From: an uncultured Amphritea sp.
GTDB lineage: Bacteria; Pseudomonadota; Gammaproteobacteria; Pseudomonadales; Balneatricaceae
Direction of reading: 5' to 3'
Length of the DNA stretch: 64,000 nt
Assembly: GCF_937127095.1 (NCBI RefSeq)
Contig: NZ_CAKZLP010000040.1
Location: forward strand, 1 to 64,000
The notes below the pieces were generated by a model. The model searched no databases and was not told where the DNA came from. It saw nothing but the letters and a program-made list of their open reading frames with translations. Shown here one piece after another: positions 31,037 through 42,192 of this stretch (positions are counted from its first letter, which is position 1; each line of letters begins with the position of its first letter). The position numbers and the translations under genes were made by a program.

Positions 31037-31663
31037 ATGATGAAGAAACTTGCACTTTCAGCCGCTCTGGCTCTGACCATGGGAATTTCTGCAGTAGCTA
31101 ATGCCCACCCAACCAACGCCGGTTATGCTACCAGCTCTAACGACACTGTTTGGAAAACCAGTTACGGCGAGTGCTGGGAGCACAGCTACTGGACTGCAGA
31201 GGACAAAACTGTTGAGTGTGGCGCTGAGCCTGTCGCAGCAGCACCCGCTCCGGCACCTGCACCAGCACCTGCTCCTACAATGGTCATGAAAATGGTTGAT
31301 GCTCAAGAGAGCCACATTGTTTACTTCGACTTCGACAGCAGCAAAGTAACTGACGTTAGCGCTATCGTAAACTATGTGGGTTCCCTGGCTAAACTGAACT
31401 CTATCGAGCTGAAAGGCTACACTGACTCAATCGGCACCAACGCATACAACGATGCACTGTCTAAGCGTCGTGCTGAAGCTGTAAATACCGCGCTGGTTAA
31501 CGCTGGCATCGAAACCAGCAAAGTAGTTTCTTACTCTTTCGGTGAAGCAAATCCAGTGAAGGTATGTACTGATGCAGGCGCATCACGCAAGGCTTGCCTG
31601 AGAGAGAACCGTCGCGTAGAAGTCTCTATCAGCGGTCAGAAGCAGGTCAAAGTTCAGCAATAA
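31037..31663 (+). CDS. OmpA-family outer-membrane/peptidoglycan-binding protein
   Basis: A 208-residue secreted protein. The signal peptide covers about residues 1-24, ending AVANAHP. A short N-terminal module with two cysteines (GECWEHSYW, VECG) leads into an Ala-Pro linker (about 62-76). The C-terminal OmpA/MotB domain (about 85-200) has IVYFDFDSSKVTD and the peptidoglycan-binding signature LSKRRAEAVNTALVNAG. No eight-stranded barrel is present, so it probably resides in the periplasm or at the outer membrane. The second ATG of the cluster is chosen from AAGGA spacing. A paralogue lies at 49424. Confidence 0.9.
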   Translation: MMKKLALSAALALTMGISAVANAHPTNAGYATSSNDTVWKTSYGECWEHSYWTAEDKTVECGAEPVAAAPAPAPAPAPAPTMVMKMVDAQESHIVYFDFDSSKVTDVSAIVNYVGSLAKLNSIELKGYTDSIGTNAYNDALSKRRAEAVNTALVNAGIETSKVVSYSFGEANPVKVCTDAGASRKACLRENRRVEVSISGQKQVKVQQ

Positions 31664-31752
31664 GAGCTTGAAAAGAGCTCCTAAAAACAGCTCAGCTCTA
31701 ATATGAACTAGCATCAGTGCTTTATCTGCACTGCAGTAATAAAGCCTGATAT

Positions 31753-31798
31753 AAACCGGTTACCGCACTATTCTCTTGAGCGATAACCGGTTTTTTTT
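31753..31798 (+). terminator. Terminator of the OmpA-like gene
   Basis: AAACCGGTTA and TAACCGGTTT, extended by CGC/GCG, form a strong stem followed by eight T residues. Confidence 0.85.
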
Positions 31799-31894
31799 AT
31801 CTCTGAATACTTAAAATACTATGAATAATATCTCTTTCTCATACAGCTTCCTGATGAGCGTTTGCCGAAGCCAAACACAGGCCCCGGCCAACCG

Positions 31895-32251
31895 ATGACC
31901 TCAAACAAAAAAGTATCCGGATGGTTTAGCTGGCTTCCTTTCGGCAACGTTGCCTCGATCTCACCTGAAAAAGCTGCCCGGCTGATTAATAACTACCTAT
32001 TGATTGATGTCCGCACACAGATGGAGTTCGATAAAAGCCATATACCCGGTGCCATATCACTGCCACTTCAAAGCCTCAACACAGATCGAATCAACGAACT
32101 GCCCACAGATAAACCGGTCATCTGCATCTGCCTCTCTGCCCATCGCAGCAAACCGGCAACCCGCAAATTTATCAAAGCGGGTTTCGAAGCTCAGGAACTT
32201 GAAGGCGGGATGTTAGCCTGGTGGAAGCTTAAGCTACCGATTAAAGAGTAA
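31895..32251 (+). CDS. Rhodanese-like domain protein
   Basis: A 118-residue single rhodanese domain (about 25-115). The active-site loop is CLSAHRS, with cysteine in ICICLSAHRSKPA. The DVRT motif and GAISLPL are typical. No clear signal peptide is seen, but a hydrophobic/aromatic patch near the N-terminus (GWFSWLPFG) precedes the domain. The start is uncertain: ATG at 31895 is preferred, whereas a TTG at 31862 would add eleven residues, and neither has a clear Shine-Dalgarno. The sulfur acceptor is unknown. Confidence 0.82.
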   Translation: MTSNKKVSGWFSWLPFGNVASISPEKAARLINNYLLIDVRTQMEFDKSHIPGAISLPLQSLNTDRINELPTDKPVICICLSAHRSKPATRKFIKAGFEAQELEGGMLAWWKLKLPIKE

Positions 32252-32414
32252 CCGTAACTCACTTTTCGCTATAAAAAACAAACGTCTACTTCAAGAGCAC
32301 TACCTACCCCCTCCTTCAGGCGACAAATTGACGCATGTGCGTTTCTGTCACACCTCCCGCTAACCTTCAGGCTTTACCATAGCAGCGTCAAAATCACTGA
32401 TGGAATGTAAGGTT

Positions 32415-34289
32415 ATGAAGTACGTGAAAGCATATGTTTTGTTGGGAGTCTACGGCGTATCGGCGCCGTTAGCAGCGGCAACAAATTCTGTTGACAGCAC
32501 CATCGTTGTCACCGCGACTCAGGTTGAGCAATCGATTCAGGATGTGGATGCCTCTATTGAGGTTGTCACCCGGGAGGAGATCGAATCATTCTCCAGCCGC
32601 AGCCTTGCCGAGGTTTTGAAGCAGAGTACGGGACTGGAGGTCACCGATGGGGGATCAAGCTCATCTGTTTCTATTCGCGGCTTCAGCGGTACACACACAC
32701 TTATTCTGGTTGATGGTATGCGCCGGACTGAGAAATACGCAGGCAATAACGTCAACAACATCTCGCTACAAAACGTTGAGCGTATCGAAATTGTCCGGGG
32801 ACCGATGTCAGCACTCTATGGTTCCGATGCCCTTGGGGGTGTCATCAACATCATTACACAGAAACCGGACAAAGACCTGTCACGCATCCGCCTGACCCTT
32901 GGCGGAGCTGAATCACCCGCCGGACGGGAAACAGTCATTGTGCATGCCAGCCGAGATTTTGTAACTGATAACAGTAACCATAGTATCGGGATCGAATATA
33001 AGCAGCGTAACCCTTATGAAAACGACAACGGCACACTGAATGAGGAGCAACGCACCTTTCTCAACTATCGTGGCCGGTATGATCTGCGGGATGATATTCA
33101 GCTATCCGTCGGTGCCGAGTATCTTGACCAGAACGATGAAAACCCTGACGCCAGCAGCGGCAAGTTTGAATCGGAAAAGCGTTATCAACTCAATGGTCGC
33201 TATACACAGCAGTTCGACACTGATCAGTTTGATCTGGATCTCTCTCAGGGTTACAGCGATGCGCTGGTCAACCGGGGCTCAGGTGAGGAAAGCACCGACT
33301 TCAGGCAAACTCAGTTAGAGGGACGCTATGCGGGTCTGTTCAATGACGTCCATCTATATAACCTCGGTGCGGGTTACCGCCAGGATAATGTGGATATCAG
33401 CATCAACACCCAAACCGTTGATCGTGATAACTACTACCTGTTTCTGCAGGATCAGTGGAGCCTGACCAACAGCGTCAACCTGACACTAGGCATACGCCAC
33501 GACAACTATAATGACTTCGGCAGCACCACTAACCCCCGCTTATCTCTCTCCTGGAGTGAAGGTCCGTGGAAAATACGCGGAAGCTACGGTACCGCATTCA
33601 GCGCCCCCTCGCTGGTGCAGATGTATTCCACCTTTATCCGCAACGGTTATGGCACCAGCATCATCAATGGCAATCCGGACCTTCAGCCTGAAGAATCGGT
33701 CAGTTATGAGCTTAGCCTTGGATATCAACTGGACAGAGGCGCGCTGGAGCTCACCCTATACCGCTCTGATGTAGATCAGTTAATTGCCGCAGAACTGAAT
33801 AGCACTTCAGGAACCTGTCCGGGCTTTACCTGTACAAAAACCTACCTGTACACCAATATTGATAAAGCAACGCTGGAAGGTGCAGAAGCAACTCTTTCCT
33901 ATGCATTAACCTGGCAACAGAAGCTTAGCGCTTCCCTTGAATACCTTGATGCCAGGGACGCCACCACCGATGAGCGACTGACTGAGCGCGCCCGCTGGCA
34001 AAGCAGGATATCCCTTGACTCAGAGTGGAGTTCCACATGGTCTAGCAGCGTCAGATTTCGCTATACAGGCTACTACTACGCAACACCCACCCGTTTAATG
34101 TCTCCTTATGATTCACACTTTACCAGTGTGGATACCCATCTGAACTATCAGCTCAGTGACTCTGTGCAACTGATGGCGGGCATTGATAATCTGTTTAACC
34201 GTGAACTGCCGGAAAATATGGAGTTGCGCGGCACCCCACAAGACCCCGGTTCGCGCTATTACTCTGCAGGCATCAGCCTGAGCTTTTAA
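32415..34289 (+). CDS. TonB-dependent outer-membrane receptor
   Basis: A 624-residue receptor with a signal peptide (about 1-21, ending PLAAA). The TonB box lies near STIVVTATQ. A plug domain (about 35-150) has LAEVLKQSTGLEV, VSIRGFSGTHTLILVDG and RIEIVRGPMSALYGSDALGG. A 22-strand barrel ends in aromatic SAGISLSF. It resembles the CirA/siderophore group, so iron-catecholate uptake is plausible but not shown. No Fur box was recognised upstream. The ATG at 32415 is preferred over 32400 because the signal peptide begins there. Confidence 0.88.
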   Translation: MKYVKAYVLLGVYGVSAPLAAATNSVDSTIVVTATQVEQSIQDVDASIEVVTREEIESFSSRSLAEVLKQSTGLEVTDGGSSSSVSIRGFSGTHTLILVDGMRRTEKYAGNNVNNISLQNVERIEIVRGPMSALYGSDALGGVINIITQKPDKDLSRIRLTLGGAESPAGRETVIVHASRDFVTDNSNHSIGIEYKQRNPYENDNGTLNEEQRTFLNYRGRYDLRDDIQLSVGAEYLDQNDENPDASSGKFESEKRYQLNGRYTQQFDTDQFDLDLSQGYSDALVNRGSGEESTDFRQTQLEGRYAGLFNDVHLYNLGAGYRQDNVDISINTQTVDRDNYYLFLQDQWSLTNSVNLTLGIRHDNYNDFGSTTNPRLSLSWSEGPWKIRGSYGTAFSAPSLVQMYSTFIRNGYGTSIINGNPDLQPEESVSYELSLGYQLDRGALELTLYRSDVDQLIAAELNSTSGTCPGFTCTKTYLYTNIDKATLEGAEATLSYALTWQQKLSASLEYLDARDATTDERLTERARWQSRISLDSEWSSTWSSSVRFRYTGYYYATPTRLMSPYDSHFTSVDTHLNYQLSDSVQLMAGIDNLFNRELPENMELRGTPQDPGSRYYSAGISLSF

Positions 34290-34310
34290 GAGCCAGTGTA
34301 TTGCTATAAA

Positions 34311-34333
34311 AAAACGCGCCAGCGGCGCGTTTT
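34311..34333. terminator. Bidirectional terminator between TonB receptor and purL
   Basis: AAAACGCGCC and GGCGCGTTTT with an AGC loop form a perfect 10-base stem between two convergent genes. Confidence 0.85.
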
Positions 34334-34398
34334 CCTCACCACCAGCACATCATTAAACGAGGCCTGGCGAGCTGTAAAGCGGGGGTCTGAAGACTAAA

Positions 34399-37300
34399 TC
34401 AGCCGACCCAAACCCGAGCATTACGGAACATCCGCATCCAGGCACCATCTTCTTCCCACTGATCCGGCGCCCAGCTATTGGTGACCGCACGGAACACCCG
34501 TTCAGGATGAGGCATCATGATAGTGACCCGGCCATCGGTGGTTGTCACACCACTGATACCCATAGGAGAACCATTCGGATTAGCAGGATAGGCTTCAGTC
34601 ACCTTACCGTAGTTATCCACATAGCGTAGCGCCACAGCACCAGAACTTTGCAGATTTTCCAGGTGTGTCTGATCAGCAAACTCGGCACGGCCTTCACCGT
34701 GAGCCACGGCGATTGGCATCCGCGATCCGGCCATACCCTGAAGGAAAACCGACTGACTTTGCTGTACTTCAACCATCGCCACCCGGGCTTCAAACTGCTC
34801 GGACATATTACGTACAAAATGTGGCCAGAGATCGGCACCCGGAATCAGCTCGTGCAGGTTAGACAGCATCTGACAACCGTTACAGATACCCAGCGAGAAG
34901 CTATCTTCGCGATTAAAGAACGTTTCAAACTGGTCCCGGGCACGGCTATTAAACAGAATCGATTTAGCCCAACCTTCGCCAGCCCCCAGCACGTCACCGT
35001 AGGAGAAACCGCCGCAAGCAACCAGACCTTTAAAGCGATCCAGATCAACCCGCCCCTCAAGAATGTCACTCATGTGCACATCCACGGCAGCAAAACCAGC
35101 GCGGTCAAAGGCTGCACCCATTTCGATCTGACCGTTAACGCCTTGCTCACGAATGATCGCCATCTGTGGCCGCACACCGGTCTGTATATAGGGTGCAGCC
35201 ACATTATCATTCTGATCAAAGGTCAGCTCGGCACTCAAGCCTGGGTTTTGTTTGTCCAGTAGTCCATCAAACTCCTGCTGGGCACAAGCTGAGTTATCCC
35301 GCAGGGATTGCATGCGGTAAGAGGTTTCCCCCCAGGTACGCTGCAATGTGGTACGGGACTCGGAATAGATCTCTTCATCATCAAAGTGAACCCGCAGCTC
35401 ATCATCCATATTGACCGAGCCAATCACCTTGGTAATCTCGGCCAGGCCGGCTGCGTTCAGCTCAGTCAGTACAGCCTGAATATCATCGCGTTTAACCTGA
35501 ATAACCGCACCCAGCTCTTCAGAGAACAGCGCCGCGGCAAATTCAGAGCTGTCAGTCGCCAGCATATCCAGGTTGATATCCACACCGGTATGCCCCGCAA
35601 ATGCCATCTCCGCTATAGTGGTAAACAAACCACCATCGGCACGGTCATGGTATGCCAGCAGCAAGCCCTGTTCGTTGAGTTCCTGAATAGCCGTAAAGAA
35701 GGCTACCAATTGCTCAGGATCATCCACATCAGGAACATCCTGACCGACTTCATTATACACCTGCGCTAGGGCAGACAGACCCAGTCGATTCTGACCGTTA
35801 CCCAGATCCAGCAGGATCAGGTCGGTGTTTTCAACATCGGTCCGCAGTTGCGGCGTCAGCGTCTTACGCACATCCAGTACCGGGGCAAAACCGGTAATAA
35901 TCAGCGAGGTCGGCGCGGTTACCGATTTATCTTCACCGGCATCGTTCCATACGGTGCGCATCGACATAGAGTCCTTACCTACCGGAATAGTGATTCCCAG
36001 TTGTGGACACAGCTCCATACCCACCGCTTTAACGGTGTCATACAGTTTTTCATCTTCACCCGGATGACCGGCAGCACACATCCAGTTGGCGGACAGTTTA
36101 ATATCGATAATATCGCTGATGCGGGCGGATGCCAGGTTGGTCACGGTTTCACCCACAGCCATCCGGCCAGACGCAGGCGAATCAACCAGCGCCAGCGGTG
36201 TACGCTCACCCATCGCCATCGCTTCACCGGCATAGGTATCAAACGATGCCGTCGTGACTGCACAGTTCGCCACCGGCACCTGCCATGGACCCACCATTTG
36301 ATCACGCGCCACCTGGCCGGTAATCGAGCGGTCACCGATGGTGATCAGGAACGATTTAGAAGCAACAGCGGGCAGGTTCAGTACCCGTGTGGCCGCTTCT
36401 TTCAGATCGATACCGCTGGCATCAAAGGCCGGGACTTCATAACTGATGCGGTTAACCGAACGGTGCATTTTTGGCGGTTTACCAAACAGCACGCTCATCG
36501 GCAGATCAACCGGTTTATTCTCAAAGTGAGCATCGCTCAGGGTCAGATGTTTCTCATCCGTTGCCGTACCCACGATAGCGTAGGGGCAACGTTCACGGGC
36601 GCAGATCGCTTCAAAACGGGCCATATCTTCCGGCTGTACCGCCAGCACATAACGCTCCTGTGCTTCGTTACACCAGATCGCCAGCGGCGACATACCCGGC
36701 TCATCGTTATTCACATTACGCAGTTCAAAGTCACCGCCACAACCGCCATCTTTAACCAGTTCAGGGAACGCGTTAGACAGACCACCGGCACCCACGTCAT
36801 GGATAAAGGCGATCGGGTTAGCATCACCCTGTTGCCAGCACTGATCAATCACTTCCTGACAGCGACGTTCAAGTTCCGGGTTATCCCGCTGTACCGAAGC
36901 AAAATCGAGATCCGCAGAGGAAGTACCAGAAGACATTGAAGAGGCAGCGCCACCGCCCAGACCGATCTGCATGGCAGGACCACCCAGACAGATCAGCTTG
37001 GCACCCACTTCGATCTCACCCTTATCAACGTGATCCGTCCGGATGTTACCGTAACCACCGGCGATCATGATCGGCTTGTGATAACCACGCACCTCTTCAC
37101 CCGCTGCACCGTTAACCTTTTGTTCGAAGGTACGGAAATAACCGTTCAGCGCCGGACGACCAAATTCGTTATTGAACGCCGCTCCACCGATGGGGCCTTC
37201 TAGCATAATATCCAAGGCAGATACGATCCGCTCGGGTTTGCCATAATCAGATTCCCATGGCTGAACAAAGCCGGGGATTTTCAGGTCAGAAACAGTAAAC

Positions 37301-38301
37301 CCTGTCAGACCCGCTTTTGGCTTAGAGCCTTTACCGGTAGCCCCCTCATCACGAATCTCACCACCGGAACCGGTGGCGGCACCCGAGTGCGGCGCAATCG
37401 CGGTCGGATGGTTGTGAGTCTCAACCTTCATCAGGATCTCAATACTTTCCTGATGATAGCCATACTCTTTGGTAGCAGGATTCGGGAAGAAACGCCCCGC
37501 TTCTGAGCCTACCATCACAGCCGCGTTATCCGAGTAAGCGGAGAGAATATTCTCACCGCCCAGCTCATTGGTGTTACGGATCATCGCGAACAGCGATTTA
37601 TCCTGTGCTTCACCATCGATATCCCATGAAGCATTGAAGATCTTATGCCGGCAGTGTTCTGAGTTTGCCTGAGCAAACATCATCAGCTCCACATCCGCCG
37701 GGTTGCGTCCCAGCTCGGCGAAACTACTCACCAGATAATCGATTTCGTCATCCGCCAGCGCCAGGCCCAGATCGGTGTTGGCTTTCACCAGCGCATCACG
37801 GCCACCGGACAGAATATCCACCAGCGTCAAAGGGGCTGGCTGATCAGCACGGAACAGTTGTGATGCATCATCGACCGCGTTAAGCGTCGCCTCAACCATC
37901 CGATCATGGAGTGCAGCACGCACCTCATCCAGCTCCGCATCGTTCAGTGGCTGCTCAGAATGCACAAAATAGGCAGTTCCGCGCTCCAGCCGCTTAATGC
38001 TCTGCAGGCCACAGTTTCTGGCGATATCAGTCGCCTTTGACGACCAGGGCGAGATCGTACCCGGACGGGGTACGACTAAAATTAATTGACCTGAAGGCTC
38101 TTCCACTTTAGCTTTAGGGCCGTAGCAAAGGATACGCTCCAGCGTGTTTTGCTCCTGATCAGACAGGTTATTTTCCAGGTCAGCGAAGTGCATAAACTCA
38201 CCGTAAACACCGGTAATGTGGGCAATTCGGGATTTCAGGGCAGACAGCAGCTTATCGTGACGAAAAGCAGAAAGAGCAGGCGCTCCACGCAGTACCAGCA
38301 T
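34399..38301 (-). CDS. purL: Phosphoribosylformylglycinamidine synthase (PurL, single-chain)
   Basis: A 1300-residue FGAM synthase of purine biosynthesis, the large single-chain gammaproteobacterial form. The N-terminal domain begins [18 protein letters not shown]. The two AIR-synthase-like ATPase domains contain [19 protein letters not shown] and [12 protein letters not shown]. The C-terminal glutamine amidotransferase has the nucleophile in [10 protein letters not shown] and late catalytic residues in PHPERVFR. The length matches E. coli PurL (1295). It is divergent from mltF, a widespread gammaproteobacterial pairing. Confidence 0.98.
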   Translation of the reverse strand: MLVLRGAPALSAFRHDKLLSALKSRIAHITGVYGEFMHFADLENNLSDQEQNTLERILCYGPKAKVEEPSGQLILVVPRPGTISPWSSKATDIARNCGLQSIKRLERGTAYFVHSEQPLNDAELDEVRAALHDRMVEATLNAVDDASQLFRADQPAPLTLVDILSGGRDALVKANTDLGLALADDEIDYLVSSFAELGRNPADVELMMFAQANSEHCRHKIFNASWDIDGEAQDKSLFAMIRNTNELGGENILSAYSDNAAVMVGSEAGRFFPNPATKEYGYHQESIEILMKVETHNHPTAIAPHSGAATGSGGEIRDEGATGKGSKPKAGLTGFTVSDLKIPGFVQPWESDYGKPERIVSALDIMLEGPIGGAAFNNEFGRPALNGYFRTFEQKVNGAAGEEVRGYHKPIMIAGGYGNIRTDHVDKGEIEVGAKLICLGGPAMQIGLGGGAASSMSSGTSSADLDFASVQRDNPELERRCQEVIDQCWQQGDANPIAFIHDVGAGGLSNAFPELVKDGGCGGDFELRNVNNDEPGMSPLAIWCNEAQERYVLAVQPEDMARFEAICARERCPYAIVGTATDEKHLTLSDAHFENKPVDLPMSVLFGKPPKMHRSVNRISYEVPAFDASGIDLKEAATRVLNLPAVASKSFLITIGDRSITGQVARDQMVGPWQVPVANCAVTTASFDTYAGEAMAMGERTPLALVDSPASGRMAVGETVTNLASARISDIIDIKLSANWMCAAGHPGEDEKLYDTVKAVGMELCPQLGITIPVGKDSMSMRTVWNDAGEDKSVTAPTSLIITGFAPVLDVRKTLTPQLRTDVENTDLILLDLGNGQNRLGLSALAQVYNEVGQDVPDVDDPEQLVAFFTAIQELNEQGLLLAYHDRADGGLFTTIAEMAFAGHTGVDINLDMLATDSSEFAAALFSEELGAVIQVKRDDIQAVLTELNAAGLAEITKVIGSVNMDDELRVHFDDEEIYSESRTTLQRTWGETSYRMQSLRDNSACAQQEFDGLLDKQNPGLSAELTFDQNDNVAAPYIQTGVRPQMAIIREQGVNGQIEMGAAFDRAGFAAVDVHMSDILEGRVDLDRFKGLVACGGFSYGDVLGAGEGWAKSILFNSRARDQFETFFNREDSFSLGICNGCQMLSNLHELIPGADLWPHFVRNMSEQFEARVAMVEVQQSQSVFLQGMAGSRMPIAVAHGEGRAEFADQTHLENLQSSGAVALRYVDNYGKVTEAYPANPNGSPMGISGVTTTDGRVTIMMPHPERVFRAVTNSWAPDQWEEDGAWMRMFRNARVWVG

Positions 38302-38413
38302 GTTAGTTTCAAGCCTCTTGAGTGTGTCTAACAGATAGGTTGTATGTAGGAGAAAATTAAGGCCGAATTTTACTGAAATAGCGGATTGGTTACCAGAAAA
38401 AGCCCATTTTCTT

Positions 38414-39928
38414 ATGCGAATAAATTCATTTCACGTTAAAGAGCTACTTTTCCTGCTGATTTCAGTATCGCTGTTTGTCGCTCTATTCCTCTATAACCAG
38501 AGTATCAGGACGCAGGTTGAATCGATCCAGAAAACCGGAATTCTCAGGGTTGCCACCCTTAACACACCGACAACCTACTACCAGGATAACAACGGAGAGC
38601 CCACCGGATTTGAATATGAGTTGCTGAAATCATTCGCCGATTACCTGGGTGTTGAACTCGAGCTGATCATCCCGGATACCTTCGGTGATATATTCACTCT
38701 GGTGAAAAATCGTAGCGCCCATATTGCTGCAGCCGGGCTGACAGTAACCGATGAACGTAACCAAAACTTTCTTTTCTCTCCCGCCTACGCATATTCCACC
38801 CCCACTCTGATCTACCGTGTTACTCAGGGCAAACCCGAGCCAAAATCGGTTGCCGATCTCGAGAATAAAAACATCAAGGTTATCGCCAATAGCAGCCATG
38901 CAGAACTGTTACGGACTCTGAAAAACACCTACGGCTACCTGAAGTGGCAGGAAACAACCACCAGCAGTGTTACTGAGCTACTTGAAGATGTGTATGAGCA
39001 GGAGATCGACTACACCGTCAGTGATGACTTTATATTCGACGCCCAGAAATCCTATTTCCCTGGTCTCAAAAAATCCCTGGCACTGAGTAAACCCAAGCCA
39101 GTCGCCTGGCTGCTGATTAAACAAAGTGACCAGAGTTTGCAACGCGCCACCCAGCGTTTTTTTGAGCGTCCAGCCACTCAGGAACTACTGGTTAAATTAA
39201 AAAAGAAGTACCTCACCCGACAAACCCGACTCGGTTATGTTGATATCGAAACCTTTCGCAGAGACCTGGAAACCCGTTTTTGTAAACTTGAGCAATATTT
39301 CATGATGGCTGAACAGGAAACCGATATCGATTGGCGTCTACTCGCCTCCATTGCATACCAGGAATCCCACTGGAATCCGAATGCCGTTTCACCCACTGGG
39401 GTTAAAGGAATCATGATGCTAACCCAGGCAGCCGCGAAAGAAGTAGGGGTCGCCGACCGCACTGATCCCGTACAAAGCGTCATGGGAGGTGCCCACTATC
39501 TGGAGAAAGTTATGGGCAAAATCCCTGACAGAATCCAGGGTAAAGAGCGGATCTGGTTTGCGCTGGCCTCATACAATATAGGCTATGGCCACCTTGAAGA
39601 CGCTCGTGTTCTGACCGCCCGCGCGGGCAGAGACCCGGATAAGTGGAGTGATGTAAAAGAGTTTCTGCCACTACTGACCCAGAAAGAATACTTTCAAAGC
39701 GTACGCCACGGATATGCCCGGGGCTATGAGCCCGTATTGTATGTCAAAAACATCCGTAACTATTACGACCTGCTCGACTGGGAACTGCGAAAAGCCAAGA
39801 TAGAAGCCGCTAAGCCGCCGCTAGGCCCGGCCGAAAATGAGGGCGAAATCTTCATGCCAGGGGCCTCTCAGGATAATGGTGCAGATGCAGTACAGGAGAT
39901 GATCGATACTATTCCCTCAACACTCTGA
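38414..39928 (+). CDS. mltF: Membrane-bound lytic murein transglycosylase F
   Basis: A 504-residue envelope enzyme cleaving peptidoglycan to 1,6-anhydro products. An N-terminal membrane/lipoprotein-like segment (about 9-28) is followed by a periplasmic solute-binding-like (SBP_bac_3) domain (about 40-270) and a C-terminal SLT domain (about 295-460). The catalytic glutamate is in [19 protein letters not shown]. The acidic C-terminal tail has no assigned role. Length and architecture match MltF (E. coli YfhD). It is divergent from purL. Confidence 0.95.
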   Translation: MRINSFHVKELLFLLISVSLFVALFLYNQSIRTQVESIQKTGILRVATLNTPTTYYQDNNGEPTGFEYELLKSFADYLGVELELIIPDTFGDIFTLVKNRSAHIAAAGLTVTDERNQNFLFSPAYAYSTPTLIYRVTQGKPEPKSVADLENKNIKVIANSSHAELLRTLKNTYGYLKWQETTTSSVTELLEDVYEQEIDYTVSDDFIFDAQKSYFPGLKKSLALSKPKPVAWLLIKQSDQSLQRATQRFFERPATQELLVKLKKKYLTRQTRLGYVDIETFRRDLETRFCKLEQYFMMAEQETDIDWRLLASIAYQESHWNPNAVSPTGVKGIMMLTQAAAKEVGVADRTDPVQSVMGGAHYLEKVMGKIPDRIQGKERIWFALASYNIGYGHLEDARVLTARAGRDPDKWSDVKEFLPLLTQKEYFQSVRHGYARGYEPVLYVKNIRNYYDLLDWELRKAKIEAAKPPLGPAENEGEIFMPGASQDNGADAVQEMIDTIPSTL

Positions 39929-40063
39929 TCAGCACGGAACTGTGATACCTGTCCCGCTTTAGTCGGCGGTTTTTTTCATCATTCGTGCGAGCAGATCTCC
40001 ATATCCGTAGAAAAGCCCATTACAATGCAGGTCTACACTATCCTGCAGAGTAAGCCAGACCCC

Positions 40064-41314
40064 ATGTTTCATCGAATGATAACGATACTTGTCACCGGAC
40101 TGACTCTCGGTATGGTTCCACCTGCGCTTAGTGAACCTGCAGACCCGTTGTCACTTTACACCGATGCCTCACACTCAGAAACCAATAGTCAATCAAACCA
40201 GATAACTATTGCTGATCAAAAACAAATCTCTGTGTTACAAGCGCATAGAGAGCCTGACATCGAGACAGTGTTACCAACAACAGCCTCGAAGCTAGCAAAT
40301 ACCTCAGACACACCAGCGGTCTCTGAAGTCGATACGGATGCTAAGATCGAAGCTATTCTTACATCAGATACTCAGCCTAAAATACCCACTGAAACAGACG
40401 CTAAAACAGAAACAATCTCACAGGTAAAGACAGCCGCTACAATAGAAAATGCGCCTGATAAAACCTTTACACCTGAAGTGGTCACCGGTCCCCATGAAGA
40501 TGTTATCAGCATCTGCAAACAGATCGGTGAAAAACTTGGCAGTGTCTCTGCAGAAGAGTGTCTCGCGGCTGAATTTTCGCCCCCTCGCTTTTATTCACAC
40601 AACCACCTGCCACTGTTAGAAAAACATTTTCCGGCATCCCCGAACCGGGAAGATCCCCCCAGAATTCTGTTTCTCGGGGGTATCCATGGCGATGAATACT
40701 CAAGTGTCAGCATCTCGTTTAAATGGCTGAAAATATTGCAGGAAAGCCACAACGGCACTTTCGACTGGCACTTTATGCCCCTGACCAACCCGGACGGACT
40801 ACTGCAAAATAAATCGACCCGGGTGAATGCCAATAAAGTCGATCTAAACCGTAATTTTATCCCGGCAGAAACGTCGATTGATCCCCTGCAGCACTGGCAA
40901 AATTACGCCAGAAAACGTGCCCGCTATTACCCCGGAACCAAACCTCTGAGCGAACCGGAAACCCAGGCGATCCACCAACTGATCGACCGGCTACGACCCG
41001 ACGTCATCGTTTCCGTTCATGCGCCCCACGGAATATTGGACTACGATGGCACAATCACCCCACCACGAAACCTCGGTCCACTGCAGTTAAAACAGCTGGG
41101 CACCTACCCTGGTTCACTCGGTAACTATGGCTGGTTTGTCAAACAGATTCCCGTGATGACTATCGAACTAAAACATGCCGGCATTATGCCCGGGCAAAAC
41201 GATATCGACAGAATGTGGGCCGATCTGATCCAGTGGATACAACAACGTACCGAAGGGGATGGCACCCTGTTGGCACGCAAAGAGAGTATGCGTGAGAGGA
41301 AGCCTACTTTATAA
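40064..41314 (+). CDS. M14-family zinc carboxypeptidase (murein amidase-like)
   Basis: A protein of about 416 residues. A signal peptide (about 1-23, ending ALS) is followed by a long low-complexity Thr/Glu/Asp/Lys-rich stretch to about residue 140. A zinc carboxypeptidase domain (about 170-410) has zinc ligands in GGIHGDE and HAPHG, the arginine in VDLNRNF and the catalytic glutamate in TIELKHAG. Its nearest named relative is MpaA, a murein tripeptide amidase, but MpaA lacks this linker. The ATG at 40064 is chosen for the signal peptide; 40025 is also possible. It follows mltF and converges with tadA. Confidence 0.85.
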   Translation: MFHRMITILVTGLTLGMVPPALSEPADPLSLYTDASHSETNSQSNQITIADQKQISVLQAHREPDIETVLPTTASKLANTSDTPAVSEVDTDAKIEAILTSDTQPKIPTETDAKTETISQVKTAATIENAPDKTFTPEVVTGPHEDVISICKQIGEKLGSVSAEECLAAEFSPPRFYSHNHLPLLEKHFPASPNREDPPRILFLGGIHGDEYSSVSISFKWLKILQESHNGTFDWHFMPLTNPDGLLQNKSTRVNANKVDLNRNFIPAETSIDPLQHWQNYARKRARYYPGTKPLSEPETQAIHQLIDRLRPDVIVSVHAPHGILDYDGTITPPRNLGPLQLKQLGTYPGSLGNYGWFVKQIPVMTIELKHAGIMPGQNDIDRMWADLIQWIQQRTEGDGTLLARKESMRERKPTL

Positions 41315-41332
41315 AGCAGTGTTTAAAACCCG

Positions 41333-41842
41333 TCACTGAGGTCGAACGGCTGACGTTTTTTCGGCCTGCTTGGCAGCCTTTTTTTCAGCGCGTCGCTGAC
41401 GAAAAAAAGCACTGATGGCATCGCTGCACTGTTCCGCCATCACCCCTCCGGTATATTCAGGCCAGTGATTCATCCATGACTGATCAAACATCAGAGCATT
41501 ACTAATAACCGCACCTGCCTTGGGTTCAGACGCACCAAACACGACCCGCTTTACCCGGGCATGGATAATCGCTCCGGCACACATCGTACAAGGCTCGATA
41601 GTGACATAGAGCGTAGCCCCCGCCAGACGATAATTGGCGATCTTCGCAGCAGCCTCACGCAGCGCCATAATTTCAGCATGAGCGGTTGGATCATGGCCGG
41701 AGATCGGCTGGTTCCAGCCCTCACCAAGCACCTGCCCGTCCAGCACCACCACCGCACCAACTGGCACCTCGCCGACATCAGCCGCCAGCTGAGCCAATCG
41801 CAGCGCATGTTCCATCCAATGTAAATCGTCGTTATCATTCAT
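41333..41842 (-). CDS. tadA: tRNA-specific adenosine deaminase
   Basis: A 169-residue deaminase converting A34 to inosine in tRNA-Arg(ACG), essential for reading CGN codons. Zinc-site motifs are HAE (H55, E57 in DPTAHAEIMALREAA) and PCTMC (C85, C88). The C-terminal basic tail is Lys/Arg-rich. The length matches TadA (about 165). It converges with the M14 peptidase gene, only 18 bases separating the stops, and no separate terminator is evident. Confidence 0.96.
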   Translation of the reverse strand: MNDNDDLHWMEHALRLAQLAADVGEVPVGAVVVLDGQVLGEGWNQPISGHDPTAHAEIMALREAAAKIANYRLAGATLYVTIEPCTMCAGAIIHARVKRVVFGASEPKAGAVISNALMFDQSWMNHWPEYTGGVMAEQCSDAISAFFRQRRAEKKAAKQAEKTSAVRPQ

Positions 41843-42192
41843 GCGTTGAAATATACTCAGGAAACTATGATTGCAGGTTGTTCTAATACGATTCAGAGAT
41901 TATATCACCCTGAAAAACATTGAGGGATGAAGAGATTCCCTCATGAAACACTTCGGATCGGCCTCTGGCTGAATCCCCCCCTTCTACTCCTGTATATGAA
42001 CATGCACCTCCGTTCGTGTAAAACCATGTTCCTGCTTATCCTTAGCCAGTCACTTTAAACAGAGGTCAGTACAGTAGTATGTACGACAACGAACAGACTA
42101 AGCCTATGCATACGACTACCTTTGATCCCACAGTCGAATTTCAACTTAATACAATCCAACGACTTATGCTCAACCGATAAGGGAGTCTGAAG
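41843..42192. other. Intergenic region between tadA and SYLF gene
   Basis: A 350-base gap with no credible gene on either strand. It holds a seven-base inverted repeat at 41921-41943 (TGAGGGA / TCCCTCA) without a T-run. The SYLF gene has a strong GGGAG ribosome-binding site. Promoters for the two divergent genes presumably lie here but could not be assigned. Confidence 0.5.

Noticed and set aside
32331..32342. Palindrome ACGCATGTGCGT upstream of the TonB receptor as an iron operator
   Set aside because: It does not resemble a Fur box, and no -10/-35 arrangement supports it.
35848..36939. Long open frame (363 codons) antisense to purL
   Set aside because: Arg/His-rich, no family features, fully inside purL.
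41921..41943. Inverted repeat as terminator of tadA
   Set aside because: tadA is transcribed away from this site, and no T-run follows.
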